DNA of 64,000 bases from Paenibacillus doosanensis (GTDB taxonomy: Bacteria; Bacillota; Bacilli; Paenibacillales; NBRC-103111), in NCBI RefSeq assembly GCF_025060755.1, contig NZ_JANYUY010000003.1:205874-269873 (forward strand), written 5' to 3'. The notes under the pieces are model-generated. The model did not search any database and was not told the DNA's origin. It saw only the letters and a list, made by a program, of their open reading frames with translations. Position numbers and translations under genes: made by a program. Position 1 is the stretch's first letter. Each line of letters begins with the position of its first letter. Shown piece after piece: positions 33,739-44,064 of this stretch.

Positions 33739-34410
33739 CTATCGTTCGGCGATATACGGGACCGCGACAATATCCAAATCCGTCTCGTCCCAACTGCCGG
33801 CCCGGTCCCAAAGAGCGGTCGGCAGCTCGCATAACGGCGGGTTCGCCGTAGAATGAAGCCACTCCCGCAGCAACTGTTTATTGAACAGCCCGGGATCGAG
33901 CCATGTATCGACCTGCTCTTCGTTTAAGATTAACGGAACGGTATCCTCCAGTCCGGTACTGAAGTTCCTAACCTTTCTCGTAAGAATGGCGCAGGTGCGC
34001 AGCTGCTCTCCGAAGGAGCCGCTCCAGACATCGTACACGCCGGCCATCGCAAACGTTTGGCCTCCCGGGATTATGAAACGCGAAACCTGCTCCTCCTTGG
34101 CATTCGGACGGTATACCTTGTCGAAGCTGCTGCCGGGAATGATGCAGCGCTGTCTCTTGAGCAGATGGTCGAAGGCCCGCTTGCCGAATACGGAGGCGCT
34201 GTCCGCAACAATCGAATCCTGTGCCCAGAAGGGCATGAGTCCCCAGCGGTATTCATCGAGAATGCGTTCGCCGTGCTGTACGACAACAGCGGCAATCGGT
34301 TGCTGCGGCTGCAAGCTGCGCTGGTTCGCATAGTAAAACAGCGCTTTGGACAAACCATATCGATCTTGCAAATCGGATAATTCGGCATGTAAAGTAAATC
34401 GGTCGCACAT
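33739..34410 (-). CDS. SRAP (HMCES/YedK-like) family protein with altered active site
   Basis: A 223-residue SRAP protein starting MCDRFTLHAE, so after Met removal Cys2 is free to crosslink to abasic sites in single-stranded DNA. RWGLMPFWAQD, RCIIPGSSF and FAMAGVYDVW fit the fold. However the residues that assist in YedK seem replaced: the Asn of the NARSE motif (here in VADSAS), the Glu of GFYEW (here SFDKV) and the His of IHDRMP (here LEDTVP). GAGGAGCTC precedes the start on the minus strand. No LexA-type box was seen upstream. Confidence 0.85.
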   Translation of the reverse strand: MCDRFTLHAELSDLQDRYGLSKALFYYANQRSLQPQQPIAAVVVQHGERILDEYRWGLMPFWAQDSIVADSASVFGKRAFDHLLKRQRCIIPGSSFDKVYRPNAKEEQVSRFIIPGGQTFAMAGVYDVWSGSFGEQLRTCAILTRKVRNFSTGLEDTVPLILNEEQVDTWLDPGLFNKQLLREWLHSTANPPLCELPTALWDRAGSWDETDLDIVAVPYIAER

Positions 34411-34608
34411 AATCGAGAGCTCCTCTGCTTTTATTGGCCATTGACTGAAGTTACTTCTCCCCAGTATTTGCAGCAGATGGTAAAATCATGTGCGGGCAAA
34501 AAAATTCAAGCTGTTTTCATCTAATTTTAAGGTTATCTTCATTGCAATTTAATGAACCATAGTTAAAATAATAATCGTTGATCCCACATTCAACATATAT
34601 CACGTTTT

Positions 34609-34648
34609 TCCCTGCTGTCGGCTGCCATCGACGAAGCAGGGATTTTTT
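34609..34648 (+). terminator. Orphan terminator
   Basis: TCCCTGCT (34609-34616) pairs with AGCAGGGA (34635-34642), extended by GTCG/CGAC, followed by six Ts. No plus-strand gene ends nearby, so the gene it served may be lost. Confidence 0.75.
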
Positions 34649-34718
34649 ATAGGCAAAAAACAATCAATTAAAGTCTCGAAAGCCGGAAATGCAAATATTT
34701 TCGTGGAAAAAGATGGAT

Positions 34719-34759
34719 AAAATAAAACAGGCCCGTCTTGCGACGGGGCCCATTCATGG
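34719..34759 (-). repeat. Left copy of a 41-42-base terminator-like direct repeat
   Basis: A/T-rich lead, then GGCCCGTC-TTGC-GACGGGGCC and CCATTCATGG. The same sequence with one extra C and a few changes recurs at 38082-38123 in the same orientation. Read on the minus strand it is a GC hairpin followed by TTTTATTTT, a terminator for the minus-strand gene at 34840-35181. Confidence 0.85.
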
Positions 34760-34839
34760 TTAAGGAAAAGTAACAAATCGATGTATAATTGCGACTAGTA
34801 GATACCTGTTTCGGATACGACGATTAAAACTCGACATTT

Positions 34840-35181
34840 TTACTTGTTCGCTTCCTCTTTAATATAAGTGTCACCATGGACAACAATTACTTTGGTTTTA
34901 TCCGTTGTGTTATGCTCATCATAAGCTATTTCATCTTGACTGAAGTTTTTTTCCATATGCAAAATTTTGGCATATTGGCCGTCCTTAGTTACAATAAAAT
35001 CAGGATGTTTATGGTCTTCCAGTATCGCTTCAGGAACAGGCTCAAAAGTAACGTCATTTTTATAATTTTTATATTTCTCAGCTAAGCTTTCTTGGGCGGC
35101 ATTACTTGAAATTACACTAGTCAAAGCAATAGCACTAATAGTCAAAACAGCAATCCCCCAAGTAATTGTTCTGGTTGTCAT
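34840..35181 (-). CDS. Small secreted protein of unknown function
   Basis: A 113-residue protein with a Sec signal peptide (MTTRTITWGIAVLTISAIALT, cleavage likely after SNA or NAA). The mature part is charged, His- and Asp-rich (ILEDHKHPDF, EIAYDEHNTTDKTKVIVVHGD). ATG 35181 has AAAGGAC upstream; the frame is open 24 codons further. No family recognised. Composition is AT-rich. The left direct repeat acts as its terminator. Confidence 0.65.
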   Translation of the reverse strand: MTTRTITWGIAVLTISAIALTSVISSNAAQESLAEKYKNYKNDVTFEPVPEAILEDHKHPDFIVTKDGQYAKILHMEKNFSQDEIAYDEHNTTDKTKVIVVHGDTYIKEEANK

Positions 35182-35425
35182 AGTGATCAAGTCCTTTCTT
35201 AATATTGAAGTATAACCGTTTCCGTAGGCATACTTGTTCGATTTATTGTTCACAATTACCAGGTAAACAGGCTTTTCTGGTGTACCTTGTGGAACGTTAG
35301 TAAATACGATTTGTTTGGCGGTATTAGTAACATTACCAACTATATGAATTATCGAAGAACTTCTTGGACTAAATTGAGGGGAACTCTGCCATATGTGCAG
35401 TTATGTGCGGGTAACGCCTGACTAA

Positions 35426-35454
35426 TTGACTGTGTTACAATGATAAGATATTAT
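35426..35454 (+). promoter_or_regulatory. Sigma-A promoter of the SnoaL-like gene
   Basis: TTGACT (35426-35431), 17-base spacer, TATTAT (35449-35454), 23 bases before the ATG. Confidence 0.75.
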
Positions 35455-35477
35455 TTTTTAAACAAGGAGAATTCACT

Positions 35478-35897
35478 ATGTCAGTAGAAGAAGTAGTGCG
35501 ACGATTTTTTGAGAAGGTTCGTTCTGGTCAAGAACCGGATGCTGCACACCAGTTAATGGCGGAACGAGTTTTGGCACATCAGATTACTTCGGAAAATGAA
35601 GTGACCGTTGAAAGGTCACCGGCCAATTACGCGGATCATGTTCGCGAAATGATAGAAATTTACGGTACCTTCAGTCTAACTATACAAGAATTTTTAGTGC
35701 AAGATGATCGGGTTTATGTGCGTTGGAAACAATCTGGAATCCACATTGGGGAAGTAGACGGATATACACCGACTAACAAACCCGTCGTAGAGATCGCAAG
35801 TGCAGTCTATCGTGTAGAAAATGAGAAAATCGTAGAATATTGGATACAAATTGACCGCGAAGGAATTCGTATTCAATTGGAACGCAACAAGGAATAA
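35478..35897 (+). CDS. SnoaL-like (NTF2 fold) ester cyclase family protein
   Basis: A 139-residue protein: VEEVVRRFFEKVRSGQEPDAAHQLM at the N-terminus, ANYADHVREMIEIYGTFSLTIQEFLVQDDRVYVRWKQSGIH in the middle and VYRVENEKIVEYWIQIDREGI at the end. This is the SnoaL-like polyketide cyclase pattern. Function cannot be told from sequence; many such proteins are orphan small-molecule binders. AAGGAG precedes the ATG. Promoter and terminator frame it as a single-gene unit. Confidence 0.82.
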   Translation: MSVEEVVRRFFEKVRSGQEPDAAHQLMAERVLAHQITSENEVTVERSPANYADHVREMIEIYGTFSLTIQEFLVQDDRVYVRWKQSGIHIGEVDGYTPTNKPVVEIASAVYRVENEKIVEYWIQIDREGIRIQLERNKE

Positions 35898-35935
35898 CAG
35901 TTGAATCATTGAACTAAGGGTACGATAGCTCAATG

Positions 35936-35965
35936 AACCGCCTTTTCAGCAAGGCGGTTTTCTTT
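35936..35965 (+). terminator. Terminator after the SnoaL-like gene
   Basis: AACCGCCTT (35936-35944) pairs with AAGGCGGTT (35951-35959), then TTCTTT. A near copy in inverted orientation lies at 36014-36045. Confidence 0.85.
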
Positions 35966-36162
35966 AATAATAAAGCCTATGTTAAATTCTAATGTTGATA
36001 TTTGACCATAAGAAAACCGCATTCGTTGAAAAGGCGGTTTATTGCTATCGTGTCCCTCAACATAAAGCGGCATCAAAGAAGGCGGATCTACCTTATCGCG
36101 GCCTTTAAACGACAAAATGGTGCCGATAGCCATAGCCCCATAGCCGCAACGAAATAATGAGC
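35966..36162. other. Gap with an inverted copy of the preceding terminator
   Basis: On the minus strand 36014-36045 reads AACCGCCTTTTCA.., close to 35936-35962 on the plus strand, giving an inverted pair about 80 bases apart. A 67-codon minus-strand frame (36133-35930) crosses it but shows no family features; it may be a gene fragment. Confidence 0.45.
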
Positions 36163-37077
36163 CTAATCCGACAGTGCCCGCATGATGTTAGATTTCGCCT
36201 CTGCCGCAATCGCTTCATTCCCGTCATCGACCGCTTGCATTAAGATCAGTATGGGGATGTATACCGCGATCAGCCGCGCCAGCAGCTTCGTTTCCTCATC
36301 CGCTCCTCCGTACGTTTCGAAAAACACGCCGCGAGCGTAAGGTGGTAAAAAGCTATAAGCAACGCTCAAATCGCAAGCCGGATGGCCTACGCTCAGATCG
36401 CCCCAATCAATGATGCCGGAAACGATCCCGTTCTCATTCACAAGCATATTTTTAAAATGGAGATCGCCATGTAGCAGTGCATTCACCGCCTCGACACGGT
36501 CCTTTTGCAGCCTGCTAATATACGCTTCGATCACACCGGACTCCTCCGGCGACAAGTGTTCAACCACCTTCGATAGAAAGCCCTCCAATTTCATTTTACG
36601 CGATGCGATGTCCGTCAAGTTTCGATGATCTTGCTGAACTCCGCACTTCAGCGCCGCCTGCACCGGAAACTCATGCAATCTCCGCAAAAATTTCGCCAGC
36701 GTCTCTGCCGATAAAGCCCGGCGTTCTTCCGTCACACCGATTGGGAAATCTCCTGGCACGTAGGCATAGCCAAGAAATGGTGCCGGGTATTCGTCACTTG
36801 CTTCGCCATAAAACAACGGTTTCGGATAAGGGATGGTCATATATGCCTCCAGCTTCGGCAGCAGCTTCCCTTCCATACGAATCGAGCCAACTGCAATCGT
36901 TCTTCTTGGAAACCGGAACACGTACTCGTCACCGATAAGAAAAACCGTATTGTCCCAGCCCCAGCCCAATCGCTTCACTTGCTTCGATGACAGCTGAGGG
37001 AATTGTCTGCCGATCAGCGTCCGCGCCTGCTCTTCGTTAACCTCCCACTCCGCATCCCATACCTTCGTTCCTCCCAT
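36163..37077 (-). CDS. APH family phosphotransferase
   Basis: A 304-residue aminoglycoside/macrolide phosphotransferase-type kinase. N-lobe: LGWGWDNTVFLIGDEYVFRFPRR with the ATP-binding lysine position taken by Arg in FRFPRR. Catalytic loop LLHGDLHFKNMLV and metal-binding GIIDWGDLSVGHPACDL are intact. GGAGG precedes the start. The family includes antibiotic kinases and many small-molecule kinases, so the substrate is not fixed by sequence. It lies in the repeat-bounded accessory segment next to a dead transposase. Confidence 0.87.
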   Translation of the reverse strand: MGGTKVWDAEWEVNEEQARTLIGRQFPQLSSKQVKRLGWGWDNTVFLIGDEYVFRFPRRTIAVGSIRMEGKLLPKLEAYMTIPYPKPLFYGEASDEYPAPFLGYAYVPGDFPIGVTEERRALSAETLAKFLRRLHEFPVQAALKCGVQQDHRNLTDIASRKMKLEGFLSKVVEHLSPEESGVIEAYISRLQKDRVEAVNALLHGDLHFKNMLVNENGIVSGIIDWGDLSVGHPACDLSVAYSFLPPYARGVFFETYGGADEETKLLARLIAVYIPILILMQAVDDGNEAIAAEAKSNIMRALSD

Positions 37078-37116
37078 GAATTGTCTGCCTCCTCGTTCCT
37101 TACGTTATTTAGATGT

Positions 37117-37840
37117 TTACATTCCGTGGAAGTTACGCATAACTGCCCGTTTAACAAGAATAAGCAGAAGGCGAAGTTTGGTGTTCGTGTCGGTCACAGT
37201 AAACAGGCACGATTTGACCAACATATTTTTCTTATTCGATGCGGTATTCTCATACTCCTTGCTGTCTAAGTATCGAAACCAAGCCAAATAGTGCTGTAAA
37301 TATTTCGTTGCAACACCATTGAAGCGATCCATCCATTTCTTCAAGCGGCACGTTGTTTTCCGTCGGACTTGAATCGGTAATGAGTCATGCCTTTTGAATT
37401 CGCATAGGAGCTAAATGCCCTCCATGAATCAGTGCATACACGTTTGAGTCAGATAGATGACCACCAATCGCTTCGTCGAATTTTTGTAGTCCGAATACGT
37501 CCACGCCCAAGTACGCCAGAGTAAGTCATTTTCGGACGGTCACGGGCAACCAGCACGCACACTTGATCGTGGCTTATACCACGATATTTCGCTTTGCCGC
37601 CACGTTTACGAGGCTTGCGTTCGGCAATATTCCGCTTGCCCTTTTCAGAGTAAAGAAAGTAGGTCTCGTCCATTTCAACAATATCTTGAAATGCTTCTGT
37701 TGGAAGCAGCTTCAGAGCGGAAAGTGCCACTCCCTTGGTTCGGGACTGCAAAAAGTAGATAAGTTCTCGCTTTCCATTATCGCCCAACGTATCAGCAAGC
37801 TTTTTCAGTTCCTTAATCTCCGAACGGTTATATTGCCCTT
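37117..37840 (-). pseudogene. IS1595-family (ISXO2-like) transposase remnant
   Basis: Minus-strand fragments in different frames give pieces of one ISXO2-like transposase: KLLPTEAFQDIVEMDETYF, RKPRKRGGKAKYRGISHDQVC, TYSGVLGRGRI (37787-37449); then CTDSWRAFSSYANSKGM in another frame; then KKWMDRFNGVATKYLQHYL (37344-37117). At least two frameshifts and an in-frame stop separate them, and the N-terminal zinc-ribbon part is missing. It is inactive. I could not define its terminal inverted repeats. Confidence 0.85.
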
Positions 37841-38081
37841 ATTATAGAACTTTTGTTCGTAATTATCAAAATTTAACATAGCCTTAATAAAAGAAAATAG
37901 ATCGAAGGTTGTTCGGTTGTATACTTTGCTCGATTTAGTAAAAATATACCATGTATGAAATTATTATGAAAGATATGTGAATTTTCTTTCATGCAATAAA
38001 ATCTTTAAAGGGGAATGAAGCCCAGAGGAAATATCGGGGCTTTTTGTTAATAAAATCCACGGTACATTTATAAGGGTTCCT

Positions 38082-38123
38082 AAAATAAATCAGGCCCCGT
38101 CTTGCGACGGGGCCCATTCATGG
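38082..38123 (-). repeat. Right copy of the terminator-like direct repeat
   Basis: Same order as 34719-34759 with a perfect stem GGCCCCGTC-TTGC-GACGGGGCC, same flanks on both sides. No minus-strand gene ends here, so this copy looks like a duplication or the end of an inserted segment. Confidence 0.85.
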
Positions 38124-38255
38124 GAGAGGAGAAACCGGACGAAGAGCTTATGGGGAACGTAAGCCTTCTCCGCGGTTGTCTACGACATTTTCGGATGTCG
38201 ATGATATAAGGATAGACACATTTCGGGCGATCTATACATAGGCACTGATATTTTT

Positions 38256-38285
38256 TTGTGCAAAAGTTTACGTTTGTGGTACGAT
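38256..38285 (+). promoter_or_regulatory. Candidate promoter of rsmD-coaD
   Basis: TTGTGC (38256-38261), 18-base spacer, TACGAT (38280-38285) preceded by TGG (extended -10). Confidence 0.5.
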
Positions 38286-38316
38286 AGCATTACTATCCGG
38301 TAGAAGGTGGAAATCA

Positions 38317-38877
38317 ATGAGAGTCATATCAGGGAGTGCCAAGGGAAGGCCATTGAAGGCTGTACCTGGCATGGGCACGCGGCCTACCACCGATAAGGTG
38401 AAGGAGGCTATTTTTAGCATGATCGGCCCTTATTTCGAAGGAGGTCATGTGCTGGATCTGTTCGCAGGCACCGGCGGATTAAGTATTGAAGCGCTGAGCC
38501 GCGGAATGGAGAGAGCGGTGTTGACAGACATCGACAAGAAGTCGATCGACACGATCCGGCAAAATTTGCAGGCGACCGGATTCACGGACCAGGCCGAGAT
38601 ATACCGAAACGACGCGCAGAGAGCCGTCAAGGCATTAACGAAGCGGGGAGTCAAATTTGATCTGGTGTTTTTGGACCCGCCATACCGGCTCAAACTGGTT
38701 CGGGAGCTGGTGGAGCAATTGGATGAGGCCGATATGCTGAATTCCTATGCGACCATCGTTATGGAACATGATGCCGAGGATGCTTACGAGGAGCCGATCG
38801 GCCGTTTGGAATGGGTTCGCAGAGCCGAATACGGAGACACGGCCATAACGATTTATAAAAACAAAGCGCAAGAGTAG
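38317..38877 (+). CDS. rsmD: 16S rRNA (guanine966-N2) methyltransferase RsmD
   Basis: Methylates G966 of 16S rRNA. A 186-residue product with MRVISGSAKGRPL, the SAM-binding VLDLFAGTGGLSIEALSRG and the catalytic LDPPY motif. AAGGTGG precedes the ATG. It is the B. subtilis ylbH homologue and directly precedes coaD, as in Bacillus. Confidence 0.95.
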   Translation: MRVISGSAKGRPLKAVPGMGTRPTTDKVKEAIFSMIGPYFEGGHVLDLFAGTGGLSIEALSRGMERAVLTDIDKKSIDTIRQNLQATGFTDQAEIYRNDAQRAVKALTKRGVKFDLVFLDPPYRLKLVRELVEQLDEADMLNSYATIVMEHDAEDAYEEPIGRLEWVRRAEYGDTAITIYKNKAQE

Positions 38878-40694
<1,817 letters not shown>

Positions 40695-40829
40695 CAGCTA
40701 TCAACTCCGATTCCAGGATGATGGTACATGTTTACGCTTTGTCCGTATCGTTTAGACCAAGCAGCGGCAACCATAATCGGGGCGGCTTGCGCAATAGGGA
40801 TAAGCATACGGCTTTGAGGGGAGAAAAGG

Positions 40830-41936
40830 ATGGAAGACAGAAGACATATCCAACGGGCGTCGCGCATCGTCGTTTCCGTTTTTATCGCTATCGCTTTGGT
40901 GTACGCGGTGTATTTTTTACCGCTGCCCTTGTTCATTTTCTCCGCCGGCACGGCTGAAATCCTTCAGCCGATGGTGCATGCCAAGCAGAACTATGAGGAG
41001 CGGGGTTCCTTTATGTTAACGACCGTCAGGGTAAGCGATGCGACGGTATTTAGCTATCTGCTGTCGTTCGTGAGGCCGTATGAGGAGCTGCACAGGAAAA
41101 CGGAGCTGCTGCAAAAGGATGAAACCGAGCAGGAATATACGCAGCGGCAGGAAGTGAATATGCTCTCATCGCAATCCAGCGCGATCCAGGCCGCATATCA
41201 CAAGCTGAACATTCCTTACAAGATCAGCAATGACGGCGTCGTCATTATGCAGGTATTCAAAGAATTTCCGGCGTTCAAAGTGCTGCAGCCGGGCGACTTT
41301 ATCGTCAAGGTGGACGACACTCCGGTTGAAAAGACCGAGGATTTGCAAAAGCTGCTGAAAAGCAAACAAGCCGGAGATTCCGCAGCGATCACCTACAAGA
41401 GGAAAAAAGTAACGAAGACGGACTCGATCCAGCTGGCGGTGCTGCCGGCTGACGAAGGATCGTCTCAGGATAAGTCTGCCGAACGCCGCGTCGGCCTCGG
41501 CGTCGTCCCGGCCAATATGCAGAGCGTAAAAGCCGAAGACGAAACGAAGCAGGTGAAGATTAAAGCCGGGGATATCGGCGGGCCGTCGGCGGGGCTTATG
41601 TTCACGCTGGAAATTATCAATAAGCTGACGCCGGAGGATATTACGAAGGGCTATAAAATAGCCGGTACGGGAACGATCGACGAGAAGGGCGTCGTCGGGG
41701 TGATCGGAGGCATTCAGCATAAGGTTATCGCCGCCGACAAAGCGGGGGCGGACATCTTTTTCGCTCCGAAAGACTACGTTGCTTCAAGCGGGCAGAGGAT
41801 AAATAATTATACCGACGCCGTCCAACGGGGAGAAGATATTCATACGAAGATGAAGATCGTCCCCGTCGGAACGCTCGACGACGCGCTGCAATATTTGAGC
41901 GGACTGCCGGACAAGGAGAACGCCGCTAAGGGCTGA
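40830..41936 (+). CDS. ylbL: PDZ-Lon type serine protease (YlbL/SepM)
   Basis: A 368-residue membrane-anchored protease. One N-terminal transmembrane helix (about 12-34) is followed by a PDZ domain (about 130-205, GDFIVKVDDTPV) and a Lon-type proteolytic domain with GGPSAGLMFTLE (catalytic Ser) and GGIQHKVIAADKAGAD (catalytic Lys). Family members process signalling peptides or misfolded membrane-proximal proteins. The end overlaps convergent ylbM by 11 bases. Confidence 0.93.
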   Translation: MEDRRHIQRASRIVVSVFIAIALVYAVYFLPLPLFIFSAGTAEILQPMVHAKQNYEERGSFMLTTVRVSDATVFSYLLSFVRPYEELHRKTELLQKDETEQEYTQRQEVNMLSSQSSAIQAAYHKLNIPYKISNDGVVIMQVFKEFPAFKVLQPGDFIVKVDDTPVEKTEDLQKLLKSKQAGDSAAITYKRKKVTKTDSIQLAVLPADEGSSQDKSAERRVGLGVVPANMQSVKAEDETKQVKIKAGDIGGPSAGLMFTLEIINKLTPEDITKGYKIAGTGTIDEKGVVGVIGGIQHKVIAADKAGADIFFAPKDYVASSGQRINNYTDAVQRGEDIHTKMKIVPVGTLDDALQYLSGLPDKENAAKG

Positions 41937-43167
41937 TCTGAACCGGCGGCTCGTAATAATCGCGGAACAGATCGCGTTCCGACGCGGCATGATAACCCAG
42001 CGCGTAAATGGACGTAGCCTGAATATCCATCTGCAGGAACGGCGAGGGTTCGGACACGGCGGCCACTTTGGTGACGACCGGAACCTTCGCCGTTCGTTTC
42101 ATGATCCGAAGCAGCTGTTTGCCGCGGGCGCTGAAACCGAGCACTCGCAGATACGGCACGCCTTCCCGAAGCGCGGCGGGCGAGAGATCTTCTTTCGTAT
42201 GGTTAAGCAGAATGCGCAGCAGCATCCGCTGAAGCTTGGTGCGCGTGTAGCGCTTTGTCTTCAGCAGGCCGAGGAGCTGCTCGACCAGCCGGCCGGAGTC
42301 CGGGGAGAGGGAGGGCAGCGCCTGTTTGATCCGGTGCTCCAGCCCTTCGCTGACCTCGTGAAGGGAGGCGAGCTGGGCAGCGCTGCGGTTCAGCAGCTGA
42401 AGCAGCAAGGGCCGATCATAGCGCTCCCAGCCGATCGGAGCCCTGCCGGCCGCCCATTCCCGGCGCAGCACCTCCATCGTGCCTTCCGGCACGTAAGGCA
42501 CGATATCCTCCAGCGCTTGACGTTCAAACAGCATATGCCTAAGCGCGGTAGCGCTGGCAATGCGCCGGTCGGTGATGTCAAGCTGGTTGTAGCCGGCTTT
42601 CTGCCGGGTGATCGTCAGCGGCTCTATCCGGCTGCGCAGCCGCTTGAGGGCGATAAGATAATGAAGCCCTAAGGTGTTGTTGGGCCTGGCCAGCTCAGAA
42701 GCTTCCGTTCCGGGCATAAAGCGGGCTACGGCTTGCCCGTAGGCGGCCGGATAGGGAAGGCCCGCTTTGAGTTCCCGCTGCAGCAGCTCGCGGAACTCGG
42801 GCGTCTCCGAGTGCAGGGCTTCCGTGGCGGCATGCAGCCAGCCGATGTCGCCGCTCTCGCTGCCGAAGCACAGGCTGTCTACGGCGCCTGTCGCCTCCAG
42901 CGCGGACACGGCGCCGAAAGCGAACCATTCCGCCGGCTGCGCGGAAAAGGCGACAGGCAGCTCCAGCACGAGGTCTACGCCCATGCGCAGCGCCATTTCG
43001 GCGCGCGCCCATTTGCCGGTCATGGCCGGCTCGCCGCGCTGCAGGAAATGGCCGCTCATGACGGCTACGACGGCGTCCGCGCCCGATACCTTTTTGGATT
43101 GTTGGAAATGATAAAGGTGTCCGTTATGCAAAGGGTTGTATTCAACGATAAGCCCGACGGTTTTCAT
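41926..43167 (-). CDS. tmcAL: tRNA(Met) cytidine acetate ligase TmcAL (YlbM)
   Basis: A 413-residue protein beginning MKTVGLIVEYNPLHNGHLYHF, the HxGH nucleotidyltransferase motif of TmcAL, with GADAVVAVMSGHFLQRGEPA following. It forms ac4C34 in elongator tRNA(Met) using acetate and ATP. AAGGAG lies before ATG 43167; the frame runs 24 codons further without a site. It is divergent from yceD. Confidence 0.94.
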   Translation of the reverse strand: MKTVGLIVEYNPLHNGHLYHFQQSKKVSGADAVVAVMSGHFLQRGEPAMTGKWARAEMALRMGVDLVLELPVAFSAQPAEWFAFGAVSALEATGAVDSLCFGSESGDIGWLHAATEALHSETPEFRELLQRELKAGLPYPAAYGQAVARFMPGTEASELARPNNTLGLHYLIALKRLRSRIEPLTITRQKAGYNQLDITDRRIASATALRHMLFERQALEDIVPYVPEGTMEVLRREWAAGRAPIGWERYDRPLLLQLLNRSAAQLASLHEVSEGLEHRIKQALPSLSPDSGRLVEQLLGLLKTKRYTRTKLQRMLLRILLNHTKEDLSPAALREGVPYLRVLGFSARGKQLLRIMKRTAKVPVVTKVAAVSEPSPFLQMDIQATSIYALGYHAASERDLFRDYYEPPVQISP

Positions 43168-43232
43168 GGCAGCTCCTTTTGCGGTTTTGGCAATGTTTTC
43201 ATTATGATTCACTATAGCATGAACTGAAAATG

Positions 43233-43262
43233 TTGACAAAATGGAAGGATTATCGCTATAAT
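43233..43262 (+). promoter_or_regulatory. Sigma-A promoter of yceD-rpmF
   Basis: TTGACA (43233-43238), 18-base spacer, TATAAT (43257-43262); both boxes are perfect. 27 bases before the yceD start. Confidence 0.85.
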
Positions 43263-43289
43263 AATCTTTGTTTGTTTGGGGTGATATTC

Positions 43290-43802
43290 ATGTTCATTCG
43301 TTTAAAAGAATTGGCGAAGACAACAAACTCGGTCGCTATCGATGAGACCATCGATTTGTCCGATGTTTTGAAGCATCGCACCGATTTGCTCGGTTTCGGC
43401 CAGGTCGAGGCGCATCTGTCAGCCCGCCATACAGGCGAGAACGCTGCCGAGGTGACCGGAAGCTTGGAGATTGACGTGGAGCAGCCTTGTTCCCGTTGTC
43501 TGGAGCCGGTGAAGCAAAGGCTGGACATTCCTTTTCATGAAACGTTTGCTCTTGCTGCAGATGAATCGGAACCGGAAGACGAAGATGAAGACATTCATTT
43601 CGTCACGGATGAGAAGATAGAGCTCATGCCCTACGTAATTGAAAATGTACTGGTAGCTTTACCGTACGCGCCGCTGTGCGAGGAAGAGTGCAAAGGGTTA
43701 TGCCCTGTTTGCGGAAGCAATCGCAATATGCATGAGTGCGGCTGCAAGCAGGATACGACCGATCCGAGGCTTGCCGGACTGGCGGATTTTTTTAAGCAAT
43801 AA
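43290..43802 (+). CDS. yceD: YceD family (DUF177) protein
   Basis: A 170-residue acidic protein with the DUF177 cysteines: PCSRCLEPV and, near the C-terminus, CEEECKGLCPVCGSNRNMHECGC, a likely zinc site. YceD proteins accompany rpmF across bacteria and are linked to 23S rRNA accumulation. ATG 43290 with GGGGTGAT upstream; a longer frame begins at 43230 inside the promoter and is rejected. Confidence 0.93.
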   Translation: MFIRLKELAKTTNSVAIDETIDLSDVLKHRTDLLGFGQVEAHLSARHTGENAAEVTGSLEIDVEQPCSRCLEPVKQRLDIPFHETFALAADESEPEDEDEDIHFVTDEKIELMPYVIENVLVALPYAPLCEEECKGLCPVCGSNRNMHECGCKQDTTDPRLAGLADFFKQ

Positions 43803-43838
43803 GGTTGGCAGGTTGAATTCGTTGAAGGAGGTGGGAAT

Positions 43839-44012
43839 ATGGCAGTACCTCAAAGGAGAACATCCAAAACGCGCCGCGACAAGCGCCGGACTCACTTTAA
43901 ATTAGTAGTACCAGGCATGGTAAAGTGCGACAGTTGTGGTGAATTGAAATTGGCTCACCGCGTTTGCAAAGTGTGTGGTTCTTACAAAAAAAGAGAGATC
44001 ATCAAGCAATAG
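43839..44012 (+). CDS. rpmF: 50S ribosomal protein L32
   Basis: A 57-residue L32: [20 protein letters not shown] and a C-terminal zinc ribbon [13 protein letters not shown] (C+ form). GAAGGAGGTGGG precedes the ATG. It follows yceD by 36 bases and ends at a strong terminator. Confidence 0.97.
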   Translation: MAVPQRRTSKTRRDKRRTHFKLVVPGMVKCDSCGELKLAHRVCKVCGSYKKREIIKQ

Positions 44013-44028
44013 TTTATGCCACAAAACG

Positions 44029-44064
44029 ATAGTACTTCATCAGACGGTGAAGTGCTATTTTTTT
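44029..44064 (+). terminator. Terminator after rpmF
   Basis: An 11-bp stem (44029-44039 with 44048-44058, one wobble) and a seven-T run. Confidence 0.9.

Larger units (their letters stand above)
34411..34839. other. Gene-free gap between the SRAP gene and the repeat-bounded segment
   Basis: No coding frame supported. It holds a plus-strand terminator (34609-34648) and the left copy of a direct repeat (34719-34759), both listed separately. The stretch 34490-34600 is AT-rich and may contain the SRAP promoter, but no clear boxes are seen. Confidence 0.5.
37841..38316. other. Gap between the transposase remnant and rsmD
   Basis: No gene supported. It contains AT-rich sequence, a weak plus-strand hairpin (AAGCCC 38018-38023 with GGGCTT 38037-38042, then Ts), the right copy of the direct repeat and a candidate rsmD promoter. 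Confidence 0.5.

Noticed and set aside
34411..34500. SOS (LexA) box before the SRAP gene
   Set aside because: No CGAAC-N4-GTTCG-type sequence seen on either strand.
35930..36133. 67-codon minus-strand frame after the SnoaL-like gene
   Set aside because: Includes the inverted terminator copies and no recognised domain; kept only as part of the gap description.
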